DNA from: Ilumatobacteraceae bacterium
GTDB lineage: Bacteria; Actinomycetota; Acidimicrobiia; Acidimicrobiales; Ilumatobacteraceae
Length of the DNA: 5,864 nucleotides
Direction of reading: 5' to 3'
Assembly: GCA_007122945.1 (NCBI GenBank)
Contig: SKSP01000241.1
Span: 1-5,864 of the forward strand
Made by a program: the position numbers and the translations under genes. Within the stretch, counting starts at the first letter, position 1, and every line of letters starts with the position of its first letter. Below the pieces are notes generated by a model that was not told where the DNA came from, searched no databases, and saw nothing but the letters and a program-made list of their open reading frames with translations. Positions 1-4,476 of the stretch are shown in pieces.

Positions 1-11
1 GTGGTCGTGGC

Positions 12-1148
12 TCAGTGGTCGTGCGAGTGATCGTGCGAGTGGTCGTGGTCGTGGTCGTGGGGCACCATCGCATGGCTGAGGTCGTGGGCCTGGAACGCCA
101 GCTCGGCGGCGGCGCGCACGTCGCCAGCGGTCAGCGCGGCGTCGAGCGCGACGAGCACGTCGCGCAGGCCGTCGAGGTCGGCGCCGGCCGGCACGTCGGT
201 GTGCTCCAGGCTCGCGAGCGCGGCGGCCACGAGGGCACGCTGCCGCTCGGGCTCGAAGGTCCCGAGGTGCAGCTCGTCGTCGAGGGCGTGGAGCGCGTCG
301 GCGTCGAGCCCGAGCGTCGGATCGTGGTGGACGGCGCCACCGTCGGCCCCCGCCCCGTACCCGCCGTGGCTGCCGTGCTCGCCGTGGCTGCCGTGCTCGC
401 CGTGGCTGCCGTGCTCGCCGTGGCTGCCGTGCTCGCCGTGGCTGCCGTGCCCGTCGTGGCTGCCGTGCTCGTCGTGGCTGCCGTGCCCGTCGTGGCTGCC
501 GTGCCCGGACGACCCGTCGACGTCGCGGCGGATCTCGGCGACGACCACGAGCTCCCCACCGGCGAGCGCGCCGCCGAGCTGGAACGTCAGCTCGGTCTCG
601 TCCAGGAGCTGGAGGTCGAGGCGGTCGACGTCGATCAGCATGACGTGCGCGCCGCCCGGTTCGAGCACCAGCTCACCGCCGGCGGGCACCGCGAATCCCT
701 CGGTGCGGTGCTCCATCCGCATCACGCCGTCGTCGTCCATGACGGTCTCGTGCAGCTCGGCCGTGGCGAGCGGCGACGTCACGTCCTCCACGAGCACGTC
801 GTCGTCGCCACGGTTCACGAACGTGAGGTACGCGGCGGCGACGGACTGGCCCATCGCCGGCATCCGCACCCAGGCGTCACGGGCCTCGAGCACGTCCAAC
901 GCGACCGCGTCGGCGTCGACCGCGTCGTCGGGGGCATCGTCGTCCGGGGCATCGGGGGCATCGTCGTCGGGTGCGTCGTCGTCGGCACCGACGGGCTCGG
1001 TCGCCACCGGTGCTCCGGTGGCCGGGACGGCGTCGTCGTCGGCATCGTCGTCGCTGCCACAGCCGACGGCCAGCACGAGCGCCACCACGGTGGACACGGC
1101 CGCGCACCGCCGACCGGCCCGTCGCTCCCACATCGCCACCCGCGTCAT
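12..1148 (-). CDS. PCuAC-domain copper-binding lipoprotein with His-rich repeats and His/Asp tail
   Basis: Predicted exported lipoprotein of 378 residues. The ATG at 1148 is preferred over one 33 bases upstream because GAGAGGAG lies four bases before it. Residues 16-29 are hydrophobic and end in LAVGC, a usable lipobox with Cys30 as the lipidation site. An Asp/Ala/Pro-rich linker (about 33-83) follows. Residues about 88-207 match the PCuAC (DUF461) family: DAWVRMPAMGQSVAAAYLTF, then His133, Met145, His168 and Met170, spaced H-X11-M-X22-H-X-M, one residue longer in each gap than the usual H-X10-M-X21-H-X-M. Family members bind Cu(I) outside the membrane and pass it to the CuA centre of cytochrome oxidase. 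Residues 214-261 are eight hexapeptides built on HGSH. An unassigned Ala/Leu-rich, probably helical region follows (about 270-355), ending in FQAHDLSHAM, then a tail HDHDHDHSHDHSHDH. The His-rich parts probably bind Cu, Zn or Ni. The copper role of the core is well supported. The roles of the extensions, and storage versus delivery, are inference. Confidence 0.9.
   Translation of the reverse strand: MTRVAMWERRAGRRCAAVSTVVALVLAVGCGSDDDADDDAVPATGAPVATEPVGADDDAPDDDAPDAPDDDAPDDAVDADAVALDVLEARDAWVRMPAMGQSVAAAYLTFVNRGDDDVLVEDVTSPLATAELHETVMDDDGVMRMEHRTEGFAVPAGGELVLEPGGAHVMLIDVDRLDLQLLDETELTFQLGGALAGGELVVVAEIRRDVDGSSGHGSHDGHGSHDEHGSHDGHGSHGEHGSHGEHGSHGEHGSHGEHGSHGGYGAGADGGAVHHDPTLGLDADALHALDDELHLGTFEPERQRALVAAALASLEHTDVPAGADLDGLRDVLVALDAALTAGDVRAAAELAFQAHDLSHAMVPHDHDHDHSHDHSHDH
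366..509 (-). repeat. Eight tandem 18-bp units encoding HGSH hexapeptides
   Basis: Eight head-to-tail 18-bp units on the plus strand have the consensus GTGGCTGCCGTGCTCGCC. Units 1-4 (366-437) are identical; units 5-8 differ only in their last six bases. On the minus strand they encode S/G/E-x-HGSH hexapeptides within the lipoprotein, giving 16 His residues. The near-perfect identity at the DNA level points to recent expansion by slippage or recombination. Because 18 is a multiple of three, copy-number changes would lengthen or shorten the His-rich segment without a frameshift. Confidence 0.95.
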
Positions 1149-1152
1149 CGCG

Positions 1153-1160
1153 CTCCTCTC
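1153..1160 (-). promoter_or_regulatory. Ribosome binding site of the PCuAC lipoprotein gene
   Basis: GAGAGGAG on the minus strand ends four bases before the ATG at 1148. It is the strongest Shine-Dalgarno match near the N-terminus and decides the start. The longer alternative start at 1181 would lie inside the repeat array and would add eleven Arg/Gly-rich residues before the signal peptide. Confidence 0.75.
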
Positions 1161-1215
1161 ACCTCTCGCACCTCTCTGCACCTCTCTGCACCTCTCGCAC
1201 CTCTCGCACCTCTCC
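1160..1215 (-). repeat. Six-unit 9-10 bp array of GAGAGGTG-like motifs in the lipoprotein leader
   Basis: Six tandem units (CACCTCTCG or CACCTCTCTG on the plus strand) start at 1160, 1169, 1179, 1189, 1198 and 1207. Read toward the lipoprotein gene each is GAGAGGTG-like, close to the Shine-Dalgarno consensus, and the array runs directly into the functional ribosome binding site. It may be a slippage product of that site. Whether it affects translation or mRNA structure is unknown. Confidence 0.85.
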
Positions 1216-1510
1216 GGTCATTCCTTCACCGGTCGTCCGAGCGCCCCGTCGAGTTCCCCGCACCCCGGTTCTGACGACATCCACGATCGCCCAGTGAACA
1301 AGATCCACCACGGAGAGTCGAGCCATCCGAGTGGTCAGGCCACCTCGGGGAACGAGCGGGACCGCCCCCGGCATCGTCAGAACCCGGGGTGGTGGGGGCA
1401 AGACGGGGGCGGGGTGGGTCCGAACCGTGGGCAGGGACGCAGACCAGGCGGGTCGTCACCGGCGATGATGCCGGCGGCGGCGTGGATGGGAAGATGCCAT
1501 CCGGTATCCG
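1216..1510. other. Divergent intergenic region, no convincing gene
   Basis: These 295 bases lie between the two repeat arrays and must contain or adjoin the promoters of both divergent genes. No reading frame has a credible start with a ribosome binding site. No clear -35/-10 pair stands out on either strand. Visible structure: an 11-bp inverted repeat GGTTCTGACGA (1267-1277) with TCGTCAGAACC (1374-1384); a short hairpin CCGGC-GATGAT-GCCGG (1459-1474); and GGATGG-N7-CCATCC (1484-1502), just upstream of the 15-bp array. Any of these could be an operator; none matches a motif I recognise. Confidence 0.5.
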
Positions 1511-1615
1511 TGTCGTGGCGTAGAAGGTCGTGGCGTAGAGGGTCGTGGCGTAGAGGGTCGTGGCGTAGAGGGTCGTGGCGTAGAGGGTCGTGGCGTAGAG
1601 GGTCGTGGCGTAGAG
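1511..1615 (+). repeat. Seven tandem 15-bp repeats abutting the YceI-family gene
   Basis: Seven head-to-tail 15-bp units have the consensus GGTCGTGGCGTAGAG. Units 2-7 are identical; the first (1511-1525) differs at its first and last base. The array ends one base before the AAAGGTG ribosome binding site of the YceI-family gene, so it lies in the promoter or 5' leader. Each junction makes a purine-rich TAGAGGGT, loosely Shine-Dalgarno-like. The units read as GRGVE in the same frame as the downstream gene, with no stop between, but there is no start codon upstream in that frame. Confidence 0.95.
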
Positions 1616-1622
1616 AAAGGTG
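1616..1622 (+). promoter_or_regulatory. Ribosome binding site of the YceI-family gene
   Basis: AAAGGTG sits eight bases before the ATG at 1631, normal spacing. The GTG at 1622 overlaps this motif and would have almost no spacing, so the ATG is the better start. Confidence 0.6.
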
Positions 1623-1630
1623 TGGACGAG

Positions 1631-2539
1631 ATGGACGAGACCAACGACACGGGCGAACCGACGGGTGACGCGGCGGCCGACGAAGCGGGCGAGCGCACGC
1701 GCTCGCCGGCGCGGTGGGCGATGTGGATCGGCATCGGGCTGGTCGCCGTCGTGGCCCTCGGGTTCGGCGCGATCTTCATCTACGCCAACTTCATCAACGA
1801 CCCCGCGGACGAGCTGACGGCCGACGACCTGCGGGAACGTCTGGAGGCGCCGGCGACGGCGCCCACGACGGCGCCCGCCGGCGAAGCGAGCGACGGTGGC
1901 GACGACGGCGACACGGCGGGCACCACGGACGACACGACGACGACCGAACCCCCACCGCCGCTCACCACGCCGCTCACCACGCCGCCGGTCACCGAGTCCC
2001 CCGCCGCGCCGGACGCGCCCGACGTCGAGGGCGAGTGGCGGGCCACGCCGGCGTCCGAGCTCGGGTACCGCGTGACCGAGGTCCTGTTCGGCGTGGACAC
2101 CGAGGGCGTCGGCCGCACGAACGACATCACCGGTTCACTCGTCATCCAGGGGACGACGGTGGTGGCGGCGGCGTTCGAGGTCGACATGGCGACCGTCGAG
2201 AGCGACGACAGCCGGCGCGACGGCCAGTTCCGGGGCCGGATCATGACCGTCGCCGAGTACCCGACGGCGGACTTCGTGCTCACCGAGCCGATCGAGCTCG
2301 GCGAGATCCCGCCACCCGGCGAGCAGATCACCGCCACCGCCACCGGCGACCTCACCCTCCGGGGTGTCACCAACCCCGTGACGTTCGACGTCACGGCCCA
2401 GCTCCAGGGCGACCGCATCGGGGTGCTCGGCACGATCCCGGTCGTGTTCGCCGACCACGACATCGTCAACCCGTCGATCGCCGGCATCACCACCGAGGAC
2501 AACGGCCTCCTCGAGTTCGTCCTCGTCTTCGAACGCTGA
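1631..2539 (+). CDS. Membrane-anchored YceI-family protein
   Basis: Protein of 302 residues if translated from the ATG at 1631; an in-frame GTG at 1622 would add three residues but is too close to the ribosome binding site. Residues 1-28 are acidic and polar, presumably cytoplasmic. Residues about 30-54 form one transmembrane helix (WAMWIGIGLVAVVALGFGAI and on). A low-complexity Thr/Pro/Asp/Ala linker (about 72-132) then carries the C-terminal domain outside the membrane. Residues about 134-302 match the YceI lipocalin-like family: YRVTEVLFGV, DITGSLVIQGTTV, AAFEVDMATVESDDSRRDGQ, the YPTADFVLTEPI strand and ATGDLTLRGVTNPVTFDV. YceI proteins are beta-barrels that bind long isoprenoids such as polyprenyl chains or quinone-like lipids; the ligand here is unknown. 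A YceI domain on a transmembrane anchor and linker contrasts with the simply secreted E. coli form. The gene is divergent from the copper lipoprotein and convergent with the ABC operon. Confidence 0.9.
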   Translation: MDETNDTGEPTGDAAADEAGERTRSPARWAMWIGIGLVAVVALGFGAIFIYANFINDPADELTADDLRERLEAPATAPTTAPAGEASDGGDDGDTAGTTDDTTTTEPPPPLTTPLTTPPVTESPAAPDAPDVEGEWRATPASELGYRVTEVLFGVDTEGVGRTNDITGSLVIQGTTVVAAAFEVDMATVESDDSRRDGQFRGRIMTVAEYPTADFVLTEPIELGEIPPPGEQITATATGDLTLRGVTNPVTFDVTAQLQGDRIGVLGTIPVVFADHDIVNPSIAGITTEDNGLLEFVLVFER

Positions 2540-2584
2540 ACCGTCCGCGGCAACCGACCAGAAACCGCCGATCGGCGCGGACGG
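2538..2584. repeat. 47-bp direct repeat, copy 1, with hairpin
   Basis: Identical to the copy at 2604-2650, and begins inside the TGA stop of the YceI-family gene. The outer arms CCGTCCGCG (2541-2549) and CGCGGACGG (2576-2584) form a perfect 9-bp stem around a 26-base loop. A competing 12-bp palindrome, CGCCGATCGGCG, lies at 2566-2577. No T-run follows on either strand. Confidence 0.95.
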
Positions 2585-2660
2585 AACCGCCACCACCCCA
2601 CCCGAACCGTCCGCGGCAACCGACCAGAAACCGCCGATCGGCGCGGACGGGACGCCAGGG
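2540..2660. terminator. Probable bidirectional terminator region between convergent genes
   Basis: The whole 121-base gap between the YceI-family stop and the ABC operon stop consists of two copies of a hairpin-forming element, a 19-base C/A-rich spacer, and ten further bases. Position between convergent stops and symmetrical stems suggest termination in both directions. There is no U-tract, so this is not a textbook intrinsic terminator, although U-poor hairpins are discussed for high-GC actinobacteria. Function is inferred from position and structure only. Confidence 0.5.
2604..2650. repeat. 47-bp direct repeat, copy 2, with hairpin
   Basis: Exact second copy, offset by 66 bases from the first. 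Stem arms are at 2607-2615 and 2642-2650, and the inner palindrome is at 2632-2643. It ends ten bases before the stop codon of the downstream ABC subunit gene. The arms of the two copies can also pair with each other. Confidence 0.95.
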
Positions 2661-4475
2661 TCAGGAGGCGGGGGCCTGGGTGCGGCGCCAGGCGGCCTCG
2701 AGGGCGGCGTAGCGGCCGCCGAGGCGGACGAGCTCGTCGTGGTCGCCGAGCTCGACGATGTGGCCGACACCGTCGACGAGGTCGACGACCGCGACCCGAT
2801 CGGCGCGCCGTACCGTCGACAGTCGGTGGGCGACGACGATCACCGTCCGGCCGGTCATCAGCCGTTCGAGCGCCATCTCGACCTCGGCTTCGGTGCCCGG
2901 GTCGAGGTTGGAGGTCGCCTCGTCGAGCACCAGCACGTCGGGGTCGACGAGCGCCGCCCGGGCGAGCGAGACGAGCTGGCGCTCGCCGGCCGACAGCCGC
3001 GACCCGCGCTCGCGCACCTCGGTGTCGAGGCCCTCCGGGAACGCCTCGAAGTGACCGAGCACGCCGATCGCCGCGAGGGCGCCGCGCACCTCGTCGTCGG
3101 TGGCGTCCGGGCGGGCGACGCGCAGGTTGTCCGCGACCGTCCCGCCGAACAGGAAGCCCTCCTGGGGCACCACGATGATCCGCCGCCGCAACGAGGCGAA
3201 CGTCGCGTCGCGCAGGTCGACGCCGCCGTAGGAGACCGCGCCGACGTCGGGGTCGTACAGCCGGGCCATCAGCTTGGCGAGGGTCGACTTGCCGGCCCCC
3301 GTCGGCCCGACGAGCGCCAGCCGCTCCCCCGGCGCGACCGTGATCGAGGCGTCGGCGACGGCCGGCCGCCTCGATCCGGCGGCGGCACCCGGGTAGGTGA
3401 ACGTCACGTCGTCCACGACGAGCGCGCCGTCGGTCGGGAGATCCACGGCGCCGGGTCGCTCGTCGACCTCCGGTTCGGTGTCGAGGATCTCGAACAGCTT
3501 GTGCAGCGAGGCGATCGACGACTGCAGCGTGTTGTACAGCTGGGAGAGCTGCTGCACCGGCTCGAACAGCCCGGCGAGCAACAGGACGACGGCGACGACG
3601 GTGCCGACGGTGACGTCGCCGCGGGCGACCAGCCAGCCACCGGCGCCGATCGCCAGCGCGGTCGCCAGCACGCCACAGAACTCGACGAGACCGAAGTACC
3701 ACGTCGAGACCTTCACGCTGTGCAGGTGCGAGTCGTACAGCGAGCGGTTCGACATGCGGAAGCGGCGGCGCTGCTCGGGCTCGCGACCGTACGCCTGGAT
3801 GACCCGGACGCCGCTGATGCCCTCCTGGAGCGCGGAGAGGTTCTGGCCGACCCGTTCGCGCACCTCGAGGTAGGCCCGGTTGGAGTCGCGCTGGAACCGG
3901 ATCGACGCGGCGACGATGACCGGCAGCACGAGCAGCGCGACGAGCGTGAGCTGCCACGACAGCACGAACAGCGTGCCGAGCGACAGCGTGATCAGGATCG
4001 ACGCGGAGACGAACTGCAGCAACCCCCACTGCACGAGCTCGGACATCGACTCGATGTCCGCGGTCATCCGCGACACCAGCACCCCGGCCTTGTTGCGGTC
4101 GTGGAACGCGACCGGCTGGCGTTGGATGTGGCCGAACAGGCGGATCCGCAGCGCCCGCAGGAACCCCTCCCCGGCGAGGTTCACGTACACGTACTGCTGG
4201 CGGCCACCGACGTAGGCGACGAGGGCGAACGCCACGTACAGCACGATCGCCGTGTTGAGCGCGCCGCGGTCGCCCGGCACGATCCCGGCGTCGATCGCGT
4301 GCCGAACGAGCACGGGGCCGGCCACGGTCGCGCTCACCGACATGGCGACGAACCCGACCGCGGCGAGCGCGAGCAGACGGAACGGTCGCGCCATCCGGGC
4401 GGCGCGGCGCAGCACCTTGGTCGCCTCGGTGCGGTCGAGGCGTTCGTCGTCGGTGACGCCGTGGCCGACCCGCAC
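2661..4475 (-). CDS. ABC exporter half-transporter, catalytic (Walker B Glu) subunit
   Basis: Protein of 604 residues from the GTG at 4475, one base after the stop of the upstream subunit; GGGGGAGG lies five bases before it. Longer in-frame starts inside the upstream gene would add a Pro/Arg-rich stretch and lack support. An N-terminal type I exporter membrane domain (about 30-330) has six predicted helices, near 34-57, 75-91, 152-173, 175-192, 259-279 and 288-305. The ATPase domain follows: A-loop VTFTYPG, Walker A GPTGAGKS (390-397), Q-loop VVPQEGFLF (Gln438), signature LSAGERQ (494-500), Walker B VLVLDEATS with catalytic Glu519, D-loop NLD and switch His550. The signature departs from LSGGQ (Ala and Glu replace Gly and Gln). 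Length and order are standard for MdlB/MsbA-like half-exporters, which move hydrophobic drugs, lipids or peptides outward using ATP. It probably pairs with the adjacent subunit; the substrate is unknown. Confidence 0.93.
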   Translation of the reverse strand: MRVGHGVTDDERLDRTEATKVLRRAARMARPFRLLALAAVGFVAMSVSATVAGPVLVRHAIDAGIVPGDRGALNTAIVLYVAFALVAYVGGRQQYVYVNLAGEGFLRALRIRLFGHIQRQPVAFHDRNKAGVLVSRMTADIESMSELVQWGLLQFVSASILITLSLGTLFVLSWQLTLVALLVLPVIVAASIRFQRDSNRAYLEVRERVGQNLSALQEGISGVRVIQAYGREPEQRRRFRMSNRSLYDSHLHSVKVSTWYFGLVEFCGVLATALAIGAGGWLVARGDVTVGTVVAVVLLLAGLFEPVQQLSQLYNTLQSSIASLHKLFEILDTEPEVDERPGAVDLPTDGALVVDDVTFTYPGAAAGSRRPAVADASITVAPGERLALVGPTGAGKSTLAKLMARLYDPDVGAVSYGGVDLRDATFASLRRRIIVVPQEGFLFGGTVADNLRVARPDATDDEVRGALAAIGVLGHFEAFPEGLDTEVRERGSRLSAGERQLVSLARAALVDPDVLVLDEATSNLDPGTEAEVEMALERLMTGRTVIVVAHRLSTVRRADRVAVVDLVDGVGHIVELGDHDELVRLGGRYAALEAAWRRTQAPAS

Positions 4476-4476
4476 G

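Noticed and set aside
15..1274. Long plus-strand open frame opposite the copper lipoprotein
   Set aside because: Its translation is Val/Arg/Gly low complexity mirroring the minus-strand His/Asp codons; there is no family resemblance, and the real gene on the other strand has a clear domain and signal peptide.
1290..1320. Possible minus-strand -35/-10 promoter (TTGTTC followed at 16 bases by TGTCGT)
   Set aside because: The -10 match is poor and nothing else supports it; actinobacterial promoters cannot be called reliably by eye in this composition.
1159..1401. Possible small upstream gene or leader peptide before the lipoprotein, ending inside its ribosome binding site
   Set aside because: The candidate starts (TTG 1401, ATG 1374, 1326, 1221) lack a properly spaced ribosome binding site, and the C-terminus is simply the translated GAGAGGTG array.
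1511..1615. CRISPR-like appearance of the 15-bp array
   Set aside because: Units are directly adjacent with no spacers and are far too short; it is a plain tandem repeat.
2560..2665. Repeated peptide reading (SAPIGGFWSVAADGS) on the minus strand across the 47-bp repeats
   Set aside because: It looks protein-like twice only because the DNA repeat offset of 66 is a multiple of three; it lies between two stop codons of real genes in an otherwise antisense frame.
1780..4029. A 749-codon minus-strand open frame spanning the YceI gene, the convergent gap and part of the ABC gene
   Set aside because: It is a shifted frame of the ABC gene joined to an antisense frame of the YceI gene; Arg-rich, with no domain.
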